Assembly: GCF_001969265.1 (NCBI RefSeq) | Contig: NZ_CP019304.1 | Coordinates: forward strand, 3,100,001-3,164,000 | Direction: 5' to 3' | Source of the DNA: Arthrobacter sp. QXT-31 | GTDB lineage: Bacteria > Actinomycetota > Actinomycetes > Actinomycetales > Micrococcaceae | DNA: 64,000 nt | Part shown: one piece after another, positions 28,366 to 37,247 of the stretch | How positions within the stretch are numbered: the stretch's first letter is position 1 | How the letters are laid out: every line of letters starts with the position of its first letter | Notes under the pieces: generated by a model | The model's input: the letters and a program-made list of their open reading frames with translations, nothing else | What the model was told of the DNA's origin: nothing | Database searches by the model: none | Position numbers and translations under genes: made by a program

Positions 28366-29039
28366 CAGCGCGCCAGGACCTGGTGGACCTGGTCGAGTCC
28401 ATCCGGGCAGGAACCGGGCCAGCGCGCAACCCGTACTGGCGCAAGCTGACCGTCGACGAGTCCGTTGCCCGAAAGGCCGCGGTCCTGATCCTCTTCGGAG
28501 CCCTGGACGATGTGCCTGCGGCCTCCGGCAAACCGCTGGCAGCTGCCGACCTGGACGTCCTGCTCCTGGAACGCGCCCACACCCTCGATGACCATCCCGG
28601 CCAGGTGGCCTTTCCCGGCGGCGGCATCGACGCGGGGGAGACCCCCGTGGAGGCCGCGCTGCGGGAAGCGGAGGAGGAGACTGGGCTGGACCCTGCCGGC
28701 GTCGAAGTGCTGGGTGCCCTGCCGGAGCTGGCCCTGCCGCGCGGAAACTTCCTGGTGACCCCGGTCCTGGCCTGGTGGGCTGCGCCGTCGCCGGTCCGGG
28801 TGGTGGACTACGGCGAGTCGGCCCAGGTTTTCCGGGTACCGGTCCGTGACCTGCTGGACCCCGAGAACCGCACCATGGCGGCCGTGACCCGCATGAACCA
28901 GACGTTCCAGAGCCCGGCGTTCACCGTGAACAGCCTGGTGGTCTGGGGCTTTACGGGCATGATCCTGAACGAACTGTTCGACCAGCTGGCCTGGGCCGTG
29001 CCATGGGACCGGACCAGGCTCCATCCGCTGGACCTCTAG
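28362..29039 (+). CDS. CoA-pyrophosphatase-like Nudix hydrolase
   Basis: This 225-residue protein has the Nudix box [23 protein letters not shown] at about residues 87-109 (shown complete only by position, with the REAEEETGL core). The preceding [13 protein letters not shown] matches the NudL/CoA pyrophosphatase subgroup, which cleaves CoA to 3',5'-ADP and 4'-phosphopantetheine. The GTG start overlaps the nth stop (GTGA), so the pair is translationally coupled. GGAGG stands upstream. The substrate is inferred from family. Confidence 0.88.
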   Translation: MTARQDLVDLVESIRAGTGPARNPYWRKLTVDESVARKAAVLILFGALDDVPAASGKPLAAADLDVLLLERAHTLDDHPGQVAFPGGGIDAGETPVEAALREAEEETGLDPAGVEVLGALPELALPRGNFLVTPVLAWWAAPSPVRVVDYGESAQVFRVPVRDLLDPENRTMAAVTRMNQTFQSPAFTVNSLVVWGFTGMILNELFDQLAWAVPWDRTRLHPLDL

Positions 29040-29070
29040 GCTGCTTCTTCCCGGCGCAGCCGACGTGGCG

Positions 29071-29262
29071 TCAGTGCTGCGATTTCCGCAGATCCACCAC
29101 CAGGCCTGTGGCCGCGTTTTCGCGCAGTGCGTTGATGCCCGCCACTACTCCCGAAACGCTCTTGAACCGCGGTGACTCTGCCACGATGTTCCCGGCCCCA
29201 TCCATGAGCCGGAATTTGTAAGACTGATCGCTGTCCTGGTGAACTTCAAATTTGCCCGCCAT
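29071..29262 (-). CDS. DUF1508 (YegP-like) protein
   Basis: A 63-residue protein, MAGKFEVHQDSDQSYKFRLM to VVDLRKSQH, with a single copy of the DUF1508 pattern (YKFRL, NIVAESPRFKS, VVAGINALREN). Proteins of this family are small and often stress-linked, but their activity is unknown. The start at 29262 is the first ATG that gives the conserved N-terminus; a longer version is possible but adds a non-conserved stretch. It is convergent with the Nudix gene. Confidence 0.85.
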   Translation of the reverse strand: MAGKFEVHQDSDQSYKFRLMDGAGNIVAESPRFKSVSGVVAGINALRENAATGLVVDLRKSQH

Positions 29263-29592
29263 TGGCGTGGAAACCCCCTGCTGATGCTTCGTCGCATGTG
29301 CCGGGCCAACTCGTTGCCACTGCCCGGCCACCATCGACCTTAGTGGTCCACGCCACACGAAGCGAACTACCCGCCGGTAAGTTACTCTTTACAACCGCGG
29401 ATGCCGGAAGTGACGGATGTGACTTTTGTTTCCTGTCGGCAGGGGTTACTGTCCCGCTCCGGCCTCCGCGGAACCGTCGTGGGGCACTTTGGGGGTGCCG
29501 CCGTCGTAATGACGACGACGGGCCGCGTGTTGGATGCCAAAGTGCCCCGTTTCGGTATGGGCGGTGGCCGAGTTAACGGTCAGGGGCGGCTT
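29263..29592. other. Intergenic region with a long inverted repeat
   Basis: These 330 bases upstream of the DUF1508 gene and downstream of the polymerase gene contain no ORF with a credible start. The main content is the palindrome at 29481-29548. Its left part presumably holds the DUF1508 promoter. Confidence 0.5.
29481..29548. repeat. Extended palindrome, 68 bp
   Basis: GGGGCACTTTGG (29481-29492) and CCAAAGTGCCCC (29537-29548) are perfect inverted copies. Between them CCGTCGT pairs with ACGACGG around a short loop. The element has no T tract, and the 12-bp arms are exact. Confidence 0.7.
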
Positions 29593-31371
29593 CTATTTTG
29601 CGTTGTCGTAGGAGTCGACGACGGCGACGCCCACCGGGAACTCGACCGGAATGGGCCCGAAGAGCAGCTCCTTGGCAGCATTGGCGGCCTCCTCGATGGC
29701 GCGGATGCAGGCGTCCACGGCGGAATCCGGGGCGTGGACCATTACCTCGTCGTGCAGGAAAAACACGAGTTCCCCGGCCGCCGAACCATTGGCACGCATG
29801 GTGCGCAGCCGCCGTCGCAGTTCAGCGAGCCAGCAGGCGGCCCAGTCTGCCGCTGAGCCCTGGACCACGAAGTTGCGGGTGAAACGTCCGCGGGAACGGG
29901 CGATGGCATCCGCCCGGCGCTGCTCCTCCGCCGACGTGGACCGCTGGCTGCGGAACCACCGTTCCGACGGCGGCGGACTGCTGCGCCCCAGACGGGAGGT
30001 GACCGTGCCGCCGGCTTCGCCCTCGCGGGCTGCGCGCTCGACGAAGCCCACCGCCCGCGGGTAGATCCGGGCGAGCTGCGGCATCAGGCGGCCTGCCTCG
30101 CCGGAGGTGGCGCCGTACATGGCTCCGAGCAGGGCCATTTTTGCCTTGCTCCGGTCACCGCCGAATCCCCTGGCGGCGATCCCGGCATAGAGATCCTGGT
30201 CCCGGGCGGCCTCTGCCATGCTGGAGTCCTGCGCGAGGGCAGCGAGAACCCGGGGTTCCAGTTGCGACGCGTCCGCCACGATGAGCTTGTGTCCGGGGTC
30301 TGCGTGCACCGCGCCGCGGACCTGGCGGGGGATCTGCAACGCCCCGCCGCCGCGTGATGCCCAGCGGCCCGACACCACTCCGCCCACCACGTATTCGGGC
30401 CGGAACCGCCCGTTCCGCACCCACGCATCCAGCCATACCCAGCCGTTGGCAGTGTGCAGCCGCGACAGTTTCTTGTACGCCAGCAGGGGCGCGATGGCCG
30501 GATGGCTGGACCCCTTCAGCTCCCATTGCCGCGTCGACTTCACCTCGATGCCATTGCGGTGCAGGGCGCGCATCAGCTCCTGCGGGGAGTCGGGGTTCAG
30601 CGCGGGCGCGTTCAGCAGGGCCCTGAGCTCGGTGTTCAGGGCCTCAAGTTTGGCGGGCCGGTGGCCGAGCGGCGGCCGCGGCCCCAGGTGCTCGGCGAGG
30701 ATTTGCTCGTGCAGCTCCTCGCGCCAAGGCACCCCGGCGTGCTGCATCTCGGCCGCCACCAGGGCGCTGGCGGATTCGGCGGCGAGGAGGAGCTGGAGCC
30801 GCTGCCTGCGGTGGCCGTCAGCTGCTCCGGTTGCTGTTCCGGTGGCTCCGGTTGTTGTTCCGCCGGCGGCGGCCAGGGCCTCCTGCTGGGCGGCATATTC
30901 GGCGCGCAGCCCGGCCAGGGTCTGCCGCGGTTCGGCGGCCGTGCCCGGGTCCTCGAAGAGCGCGCCCTGGTCGGCCGGCGGAGGGGGTGGCTGAAGCAGC
31001 CGCGGCGGCTGCAGCTCGTCGTCCTGTGTGAGCTTCTCGGCGTTTTTCGCGTACGGGGTGTGGGCCGTGAACTCGGAATGCGCCAGGATGGCGCCGCACA
31101 GGGAGAGGTCGTAGCAGCGCTCCACGTCCACGCCCGCTGCCAGCAGGGACGGGTACCAGTCCTGGGTGCGGTGCCAGATCCAGCGCGGGCGCCGCTTTTC
31201 GAGTTCGCGGACGACGGCGGCCAGCCCGGTTCCGCTGCCGGGTGCGGCTTCCGCTCCGGCGCGGGGCAGGCTGACGATCCGTGGCTTCGGATTGGCGGGG
31301 GAGGGGAGACCCGCTGCCGTGACTTCCTGTATGGCTGCGCCGTCAGGGTGGGCGGCGAGCAGCAGATACAT
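29593..31371 (-). CDS. Family-A DNA polymerase with degenerate exonuclease region
   Basis: The roughly 592-residue protein has a polymerase domain of the PolA type. Motif A is VADASQLEPRVLAAL, motif B is RSKAKMALLGAMYG and motif C is FLHDEVMVHA. In motif B the phenylalanine of the O-helix (RxxxKxxxF) is Leu, while the following Tyr is kept. The N-terminal third keeps only traces of a DEDD exonuclease, and a Pro- and Gln-rich linker joins the domains. It is not the main PolA. The start at 31371 (MYLLLAAHP) is preferred; a codon 57 bases upstream is an alternative. It probably acts in DNA repair. Confidence 0.85.
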   Translation of the reverse strand: MYLLLAAHPDGAAIQEVTAAGLPSPANPKPRIVSLPRAGAEAAPGSGTGLAAVVRELEKRRPRWIWHRTQDWYPSLLAAGVDVERCYDLSLCGAILAHSEFTAHTPYAKNAEKLTQDDELQPPRLLQPPPPPADQGALFEDPGTAAEPRQTLAGLRAEYAAQQEALAAAGGTTTGATGTATGAADGHRRQRLQLLLAAESASALVAAEMQHAGVPWREELHEQILAEHLGPRPPLGHRPAKLEALNTELRALLNAPALNPDSPQELMRALHRNGIEVKSTRQWELKGSSHPAIAPLLAYKKLSRLHTANGWVWLDAWVRNGRFRPEYVVGGVVSGRWASRGGGALQIPRQVRGAVHADPGHKLIVADASQLEPRVLAALAQDSSMAEAARDQDLYAGIAARGFGGDRSKAKMALLGAMYGATSGEAGRLMPQLARIYPRAVGFVERAAREGEAGGTVTSRLGRSSPPPSERWFRSQRSTSAEEQRRADAIARSRGRFTRNFVVQGSAADWAACWLAELRRRLRTMRANGSAAGELVFFLHDEVMVHAPDSAVDACIRAIEEAANAAKELLFGPIPVEFPVGVAVVDSYDNAK

Positions 31372-31526
31372 GTATCCAATTCTGCCCTGCTTGCCGCTGC
31401 TCGCTGCGCCCGGCCTCTTGTCCTCCACGGCTGGCCGGGCTTTTCCCTATGGCAGCTGGGTGCCCGTTTTCCACATACACTCATCCGTCCCTGACGGCGG
31501 CCCCGTCTTTTGGGCACAGTTGCTGC

Positions 31527-32723
31527 ATGAGCAGGCAACACGCCCGGAACCGGCGACTCCCATCAGAACCGGACAGCGCGCTGGTGGATGCTGCCGCGCC
31601 TGATACTGCACTGACGGCTCCGCCAGGGCGGGTACCTGCTTATGAGCCCGGAACCTGGCTCCCGGCTGACGGCGGCGACATCCTGCTCGTCACGGGCTTT
31701 GAATTCCTGCGCGGCGAAGTGGAACGGATTGTCGCGGCGGCCGGCGGACGCCTCCGGGTGGTGGACGATGTGGCGGAAGCCGCGCCATTCTGGGATTCCG
31801 CCGCCGACGTCCTGGTGGGCAGCGATGTCCGTGAACTTCCGCCCCGGCGCCGTGCCCCCGCCGTTCTCGTCGGCCTGAGCGGGGAAGGGGACACACTCTG
31901 GCATCTCGGCGCTGCCTTGGGGGCACAACGCGTCGCCGTTCTTCCCGACGCCGCAGCCTGGCTGGCGGAGTACCTCAGCAGGTCCCGTTCGCCGGAGGCC
32001 GGAGGACTGGTGCTCGGAGTCACCGGAGGCTGCGGAGGGGCGGGCGCCACCACCGCGGCGGCATGGCTCGCGCAGGCGGCGGCTGAACTGGGTGTCCGCG
32101 TTCTGCTGGTGGACGCCGATCCCTGGGGCGGCGGCCTCGAACTGGCCCTGGCGGCGGAGGAATCCCCAGGTCTCCGCTGGCCGGATCTGGCCGATGCCAG
32201 CGGCAGCATTGACCCGCAGCAGCTCGCGGACGCCCTTCCCGTCGCCGGCGGGTTTTCGTTCCTTTCCTGGCCCGGAACCCGGGAACGGCCGGCCCCCGTG
32301 GACCCGGTCACCGTGGGCGGCGTCCTCGACGCCGCACGGCGGGGCTACGAGGTGGTCATTGTCGACATCGGCCGCAGCGCCGAGCCGCTGCGCACGTTCG
32401 CCTGGGACTGCGACCGCCTCCTGGTTGTCGTCCCCGCCCAACTAAAGGCTGCGGTTGCCGCCGCGCGGCTGCTGCAGGAACTTCCTCCGGTCGAATCGGC
32501 CCTCGTCATCCGGGGCAAGGCCGGGGTGGCGCTGGACGCCGCGCTGGTCGCCGAATCCGTGGGGCTCCCCCTGCACGGCGTGATGCCCGAGGTGCGGGGC
32601 ACGGCCTCTGCCACCGAGCTGGGCCGCCTGCTCGATCAGGGCAAGCGGAAGACCGTTCGGCGCTTCGCATCCTCGGTGCTGGGCCTCCTCGCCGGTGACC
32701 CACAGGCCGGTGACCTCCGGTGA
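31527..32723 (+). CDS. ssd: CpaE-like / septum-site-determining protein (Ssd)
   Basis: This 398-residue MinD/ParA-like protein corresponds to the CpaE-like component of the actinobacterial helicase/secretion neighbourhood (Rv3660c type). The deviant Walker A GGCGGAGATTA lacks both lysines, as usual in CpaE homologues. VLLVDADPWGG follows. The N-terminal part (DILLVTGFEFLRGEVERI) resembles a receiver-like fold. CpaE proteins position Tad machinery; Mycobacterium Ssd affects septum formation. The start at 31527 lacks a good ribosome-binding site. The stop overlaps the TadA gene by 4 bases. Confidence 0.88.
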   Translation: MSRQHARNRRLPSEPDSALVDAAAPDTALTAPPGRVPAYEPGTWLPADGGDILLVTGFEFLRGEVERIVAAAGGRLRVVDDVAEAAPFWDSAADVLVGSDVRELPPRRRAPAVLVGLSGEGDTLWHLGAALGAQRVAVLPDAAAWLAEYLSRSRSPEAGGLVLGVTGGCGGAGATTAAAWLAQAAAELGVRVLLVDADPWGGGLELALAAEESPGLRWPDLADASGSIDPQQLADALPVAGGFSFLSWPGTRERPAPVDPVTVGGVLDAARRGYEVVIVDIGRSAEPLRTFAWDCDRLLVVVPAQLKAAVAAARLLQELPPVESALVIRGKAGVALDAALVAESVGLPLHGVMPEVRGTASATELGRLLDQGKRKTVRRFASSVLGLLAGDPQAGDLR

Positions 32724-34066
32724 GTGCCCATCTCGGAGCGCCCGGGGCCGGTGCCGCTGCCGGTGTCCGTGCCCCATCCGGAATGCCTGGTGCACCCGCA
32801 TCCCGCGCGGCGCTCGCAGAGACTGCGGGGCGGCGGCGTGGGGCCAGGGTCCTGGACGCGGGGCTTCTGGAGACTGTCCGGGAGTCGGTCATGGCAGAAG
32901 CCGGGCCAGTGACCCCGTCGCGGGTGGCGGCGGCGGTGCAGGCCACCGGAAAGCTGCTGGGCACGGCCGGTTCCCTCGCCGCCGCAGAACGGATCAGCGC
33001 TGAGCTCAACGGCCTCGGGCCCCTGCAGCACCTTGTCCGGGATCCATCGGTTACGGACATCTTCGTTAACGCCCCGGACTCCGTCTGGCTGGACAGGGGA
33101 CGCGGCATCGAAAGGACATCGGTGTCCTTCGCAGGGGAGACCCAGCTCAGGGCCCTTGCCGCCCGGCTGGTGGCATCGGGCGGCAGGCGGCTGGACGACG
33201 GATCGCCGTGCGTGGACGTGCGGCTGGAGGGCGGCTACCGGGTCCATGCCGTCCTGCCGCCCATCTCGGCGGCGGGCACGCTCCTCAGCATCAGGATCCG
33301 GCGGGAACAGGTCTTCACCATGGACGAGCTCCGGGACGGGGGCATGTTTGGGCCATTGGTTCAATGTGTACTCGAGCGCATGGTCGAGCAGCGGCTGAGT
33401 TTCCTGGTCAGCGGAGCCACTGGCTCGGGAAAAACGACCCTCCTGTCCACTCTGCTGGGGCTCTGCCACCCCGGGGAGCGGCTGGTTCTGATCGAGGACG
33501 CCTCGGAGCTGAACCCGGTGCACCCGCACGTGGTCTCACTGGAGTCGCGGCACGGCAACCTTGAGGGAGGCGGCGCCGTGGACCTCGGTGAACTCGTTCG
33601 CCAGGCCTTGAGGATGCGCCCGGACCGGCTGATTGTGGGGGAGTGCCGGGGATCCGAGGTGCGCGAACTCCTGACAGCCATGAACACCGGCCACACCGGA
33701 GGCGGCGGCACCATCCACGCGAACACGGCTGGCGCGGTCCCGGCCCGCCTCACTGCTCTGGGGGCGCTGGCCGGGCTCGGCCAGGATGCGGTCCGCCTGC
33801 AGGTGGCCAGCGCCCTTGACGTGGTGGTGCACGTGGCCCGGTCGAGGCAGGGACGCTATGTCGCGAGCATAGGCGTCCTGACCGAGCGGTCCGGTGGCCT
33901 CGATGTCGCCCTGGCTTTGGACATGTCAGCGGGGACGCCTGTTCCGGGGCCGTCCTGGGAGCTCCTTTCCCGGCGGCTTGCCCTCGATCCGGGTCTTGCC
34001 GTTGTCCCTGACGCTGTGCCCGATGGCGGCACTGAAAACCTCGGGGCCCGCAGGGCAGCGGCATGA
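32720..34066 (+). CDS. tadA: TadA/CpaF-type secretion ATPase
   Basis: The 448-residue ATPase powers a type II/Tad-like machine. Walker A is SGATGSGKTTLLS, the Asp box is LIEDASELNP, Walker B is RLIVGECRGSEV, and the His box is GTIHANT. An N-terminal Ala/Gly-rich extension precedes the N1 domain. The start is a GTG overlapping the TGA of the CpaE-like gene; the next gene also overlaps by 4 bases, showing a tight operon. In actinobacteria this ATPase always travels with the TadB/C and helicase genes found here. Confidence 0.94.
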   Translation: MSAHLGAPGAGAAAGVRAPSGMPGAPASRAALAETAGRRRGARVLDAGLLETVRESVMAEAGPVTPSRVAAAVQATGKLLGTAGSLAAAERISAELNGLGPLQHLVRDPSVTDIFVNAPDSVWLDRGRGIERTSVSFAGETQLRALAARLVASGGRRLDDGSPCVDVRLEGGYRVHAVLPPISAAGTLLSIRIRREQVFTMDELRDGGMFGPLVQCVLERMVEQRLSFLVSGATGSGKTTLLSTLLGLCHPGERLVLIEDASELNPVHPHVVSLESRHGNLEGGGAVDLGELVRQALRMRPDRLIVGECRGSEVRELLTAMNTGHTGGGGTIHANTAGAVPARLTALGALAGLGQDAVRLQVASALDVVVHVARSRQGRYVASIGVLTERSGGLDVALALDMSAGTPVPGPSWELLSRRLALDPGLAVVPDAVPDGGTENLGARRAAA

Positions 34067-34860
34067 CCGCGGCCTTGATTGGTGCACTGGCGCTCGCCGC
34101 GTGGCTGGTCCTGGACCCGGCGCACGGGCTACGGCAGCGGGCGCGGAGTGCCTTCGGCGCTACATCTGGCGCCCGGGCGGGCCGAGGCGGCCGCTCGGCC
34201 ACGCAGGTCCGGGGCGGGCATGGCCTCGGCAGGGGCCGACGCCAAGAGTCTTTCGTGTCCCTGACAGTTATGGTTCAGCAGCTGGCTGCCCTGCTGAAGG
34301 GCGGCCGGTCCCCGTCACGTCTGTGGGACGAACTGTGGCAGCTGTACGTGGAGCAGGGGCCTGCAGGGGACGGCGGACGCCGGCCGCGGCTCAGCCCCGG
34401 ATCGGCGGCTGTTTTGTCGGCTGCCCGGGGAGCGGCCCTGCGGGGAGCGCCGGTAGCCGAGGCGATACGGTCGGCAAGTTCGGCCTCACGTCACGGAGCG
34501 GGAGGCCGTGAGCCGCGGATCTGGGGTGAGCTGGCGGCCTGTTTCGAGATAGCGTCCGCCAGCGGCTGTCCGCTGGCGGACGTTCTCACCCGCTTTGCCG
34601 CGCAGCTGGAGGTTGAAGACGACGCCGAGGCAGCCCGGCAGACGGCGCTCGCCGGACCGAAGGCGACGGTCGCGCTGCTGACGTGGCTCCCCCTGCTCGG
34701 ACTGGGGCTGGGGGTCTGCCTCGGCGTGGACCCGCTGGCGATGTTGCTGGGCACACCGTTCGGGGTGGCTGCGCTGGTCGCAGGCATCGGATTGACCGTT
34801 GCCGGCCGCATCTGGTCCGCAAGGCTCGTGCGTGCAGCGGCCGGAGCGGCTGCGCCATGA
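34063..34860 (+). CDS. tadB: TadB-like inner-membrane platform protein
   Basis: This 265-residue type II secretion F-family protein has an N-terminal helix (ALIGALALAAWLVL), a cytoplasmic four-helix region with LTVMVQQLAALLKGG, and two C-terminal helices (VALLTWLPLLGLGLGVCLG and GVAALVAGIGLTVAGRI). It should form the membrane platform of the Tad machine with TadC. The start overlaps the TadA stop (ATGA). Confidence 0.87.
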   Translation: MTAALIGALALAAWLVLDPAHGLRQRARSAFGATSGARAGRGGRSATQVRGGHGLGRGRRQESFVSLTVMVQQLAALLKGGRSPSRLWDELWQLYVEQGPAGDGGRRPRLSPGSAAVLSAARGAALRGAPVAEAIRSASSASRHGAGGREPRIWGELAACFEIASASGCPLADVLTRFAAQLEVEDDAEAARQTALAGPKATVALLTWLPLLGLGLGVCLGVDPLAMLLGTPFGVAALVAGIGLTVAGRIWSARLVRAAAGAAAP

Positions 34861-34938
34861 GGACCCGCCGGCCCGGCTGCCCCTGCCTACCTGGCTGCCC
34901 CTGCTTCCCGGGCTGCCCTCGTTCGCAGGAGCAGCTCC

Positions 34939-35553
34939 ATGAGTGAGCCGGTTCTGGCTGCTGCCTTCGTCTTCCTGGGGCTGGCGGCCGCCGCATGTCT
35001 CGCCTTTGGCGGAACTGCTCACGGAAGATCAAGGGTCCTCCGCCGGAACGGCCTCGTTACGGGCGACGGTAATGCCGACGGGGAACACGGCTCGCAGAGC
35101 CGGGCGGAACACATACCGGGGTTGCGCGACACCGCAATGATGCTGGAGCTGATTGCCGCCATGCTCCATGCCGGTGCGGGTATCGGTCGTGCTTTGGAAC
35201 TGGTGGCCGCTGCAGCCTCACCCGAGTACGGCCGTGCCCTGCGTCCTGTCGTGGGAGCCATGGCCATTGGTGCCGACTGGGAGACGGCCTGGCGGAGTTC
35301 AGACGTGCGCTCGCCGGAGATACTGGCCCTGCGGGACGCCCTGGGCTTCGCCGCGCTGACGGGTGCGCCATCGTCATCCATCCTTTATGCCCAGGCCGCC
35401 AGAATGAGGCGGGAACGCTTCCGGGCCGCGGAGAAGCGTGCGGCTTCCCTCGGGGTCAAGCTGGTTGTTCCGCTGGGACTCTGTTCACTGCCCGCCTTCA
35501 TCTGCCTGGGAGTCGTTCCGGTGCTGCTTGCACTTGTTCCTTCGGGCGGCTGA
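34939..35553 (+). CDS. tadC: TadC-like inner-membrane platform protein
   Basis: The 204-residue F-family protein has an N-terminal helix (LAAAFVFLGLAAAACLAFGG) and a cytoplasmic part with the conserved LIAAMLHAGAGIGRALELVA and PSSSILYAQAARMRRERFR. It ends in a C-terminal helix (PLGLCSLPAFICLGVVPVLL). It is short for TadC but of usual size for the actinobacterial version. AGGAG precedes the ATG. A 78-base gap with repeated GGCTGCCCCTG blocks separates it from tadB, the only loose joint in the upstream part of the operon. Confidence 0.87.
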   Translation: MSEPVLAAAFVFLGLAAAACLAFGGTAHGRSRVLRRNGLVTGDGNADGEHGSQSRAEHIPGLRDTAMMLELIAAMLHAGAGIGRALELVAAAASPEYGRALRPVVGAMAIGADWETAWRSSDVRSPEILALRDALGFAALTGAPSSSILYAQAARMRRERFRAAEKRAASLGVKLVVPLGLCSLPAFICLGVVPVLLALVPSGG

Positions 35554-35873
35554 CTTCCCCGGCCTCGCAACCCGTTTTGGTACGGGAGACTGAACTCTTT
35601 CTCCTCGGCCACAAACTCCTGCGCCACGTTGCAGGCGTAGCTGGCGCATTGCTTCCGTGGCGCCCCGCCGTACGTTGCCGCTTCCACATTTCTCACGGCG
35701 CGGGGGGCCTACCGCTTGCGATGCTGTCGCGGCTGCTGCAGGGCACTTTCCCTCCACAGGCGGCCGCCCTGGCTGCTTTTCCACTTAGGGAAGTTCATGC
35801 CTTACCGGTCCGGACAGCGGGCGGGAGAGTCGAATGCACCGGCAGTTCGCCGGAACTCCAGAAAGGAAATTCC
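35554..35873 (+). other. Intergenic region within the Tad cluster
   Basis: These 320 bases separate tadC from the DUF4244 pilin gene. No ORF with a ribosome-binding site is visible. The gap may hold a separate promoter or processing site that lets the pilin-like protein be made in larger amounts than the machine, as is common for pilin genes; that is an inference from spacing only. Confidence 0.45.
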
Positions 35874-36161
35874 ATGTCCCTCAACCACCACACCCCGGGT
35901 GAAGCCGCCCGGCCCCTTCGTCAGGATTCGGAAGAAGCCGACGTGCTGGAGATCTACCCGGGTGCCAGCATGGCGCCGCGGGTGAAACCACGGCCGCGCA
36001 GGCGTCTCATGGGTTCGGAAGCCGGCATGGCGACCGCCGAATATGCCATCGCCACGCTGGCGGCGGTGGGCTTCGCGGGGCTCCTGGTGTTTATCCTGCG
36101 AAGCGACGAAGTCCGCGGATTCCTGCTCACCCTGATCCGTACGGCGCTGGCCCTGCCGTGA
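35874..36161 (+). CDS. DUF4244 pilin-like protein (Flp type)
   Basis: A 95-residue protein with a hydrophilic leader ending GSEAG, followed by MATAEYAIATLAAVGFAGLL, a type IV/Flp-type prepilin signal. The presumed cleavage after Gly leaves a Met at +1 and Glu at +5 as in pilins. One hydrophobic helix and a short tail follow. GAAAGGAAAT precedes the start. It is the probable main pseudopilin of the machine. No prepilin peptidase gene is in the window, so processing must be done by one encoded elsewhere. Confidence 0.88.
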   Translation: MSLNHHTPGEAARPLRQDSEEADVLEIYPGASMAPRVKPRPRRRLMGSEAGMATAEYAIATLAAVGFAGLLVFILRSDEVRGFLLTLIRTALALP

Positions 36162-36703
36162 AACCCGTTCCGCAGACCCTGACGGCGGCCGGGCTTAAGT
36201 CCTGCCGGCAGCACAGGAGCCGTTCCGGAGAAGACGCCGGCAGCCGCGGGCAGGGGAAGGCCCGCGGCGCCGAGGGTAACCACGCGGACAGCCGCGGCGC
36301 CGTGACCGCGGAATTTGCGGTCACTCTTCCGGCGGTCCTGCTGCTTCTGGCAATGCTGCTGGCGGGGTCTGCGGCGGGAATCACCCAGCTGCGGCTTGAG
36401 GACGCGGCCCGGGCCGGCGCCAGGGCACTCGCCAGGGGTGAAGACCCTGCCGCCGTCGACGGGATCGTCCGCAAGCTGGCTGGCCCGTCGGCCTCGTCGG
36501 CAGTGGCTTCCGGCGGCGAATGGATGAGCGTCACGGTGTCGGACCGGGTTGCGGGGCCGGTGGGGCGCATGGTGCCGTGGACGCTGACCGCCAGGGCCGA
36601 GGCACGCAGCGAAACGGCGGCATCTGCGCCGTCTCCGGACGCGGCGCAACCGGCGCAGGCGGTACCGGCGGGGCGTGGCAGTACTGACGGGCAGTTCTTA
36701 TGA
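36158..36703 (+). CDS. TadE-like minor pilin
   Basis: The 181-residue protein has a basic N-terminus and then RGAVTAEFAVTLPAVLLLLAML, the TadE-type signal with Glu at about +5, leading to a single helix and an extracytoplasmic domain. A disordered Ala/Pro tail ends the protein. The GTG start overlaps the stop of the DUF4244 gene, and its own stop overlaps the next gene, so all three are made together. Confidence 0.87.
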   Translation: MKPVPQTLTAAGLKSCRQHRSRSGEDAGSRGQGKARGAEGNHADSRGAVTAEFAVTLPAVLLLLAMLLAGSAAGITQLRLEDAARAGARALARGEDPAAVDGIVRKLAGPSASSAVASGGEWMSVTVSDRVAGPVGRMVPWTLTARAEARSETAASAPSPDAAQPAQAVPAGRGSTDGQFL

Positions 36704-37095
36704 GGCGGTTCCGGAAACAGCCCCTCGGCCAGCACAGGAGTCCCGTGTCCGATGCTGAATCCGAACGTGGATCGGGCACTGTGCTGGCTGTCGGCCTGGG
36801 CATGGTGGTTGTCATGGTCATGGCCTTGCTTCTCCTGCTGGCGCAGGCGTCGGCAGCGGCGTCCAAGGCCGCCGCTGCGGCCGACCTTGCTGCGTTGGCC
36901 GCAGCTGACGCTTTGCGCGGTGTGTCGGCGGGGGAGCCCTGCTTCGTGGCTGCCGGGGTCGCGGCCCGCCACAAAGCGACTCTCGTCAGCTGCACCGAGG
37001 GAGGGGACCAGTCCGTCGAGGTCAGCACGGAACTGGCCGCGGGGCCCCTCCTGGGGGTCGCGACAGGCCGGGCACGGGCCGGACCGCCGCCCTAA
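36700..37095 (+). CDS. Helicase/secretion-neighbourhood TadE-like protein
   Basis: This 131-residue protein has a TadE/TadG-like N-terminal helix (ERGSGTVLAVGLGMVVVMVM) and a short outer part with two cysteines (PCFVA and VSCTE) that may form a disulfide. It fits the family found beside the helicase in actinobacteria (Rv3654c type). It overlaps the preceding gene by 4 bases and ends the plus-strand operon. Confidence 0.86.
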   Translation: MRRFRKQPLGQHRSPVSDAESERGSGTVLAVGLGMVVVMVMALLLLLAQASAAASKAAAAADLAALAAADALRGVSAGEPCFVAAGVAARHKATLVSCTEGGDQSVEVSTELAAGPLLGVATGRARAGPPP

Positions 37096-37247
37096 GTTTC
37101 GCGGGGCAGATTTCGTGGGCAGATAAGGCACCGTGCCCAGGCAGCCACAGCGCTGGAGTGTGCGGGCCTCTTCCAGTCTGGCTCCCCGCATCGGCGCAGA
37201 CGCATTCGTGTCTGGACCGCGTTCCTCACCCGGAGCGTGTTCCTCAT

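Noticed and set aside
29401..29856. Plus-strand frame between DUF1508 and the polymerase gene
   Set aside because: It runs through the palindrome and into the antisense of the polymerase; no ribosome-binding site or domain.
31527..37095. Tad cluster as a recent mobile element
   Set aside because: No integrase, tRNA junction, direct repeats or base-composition change; the set is a conserved actinobacterial neighbourhood.
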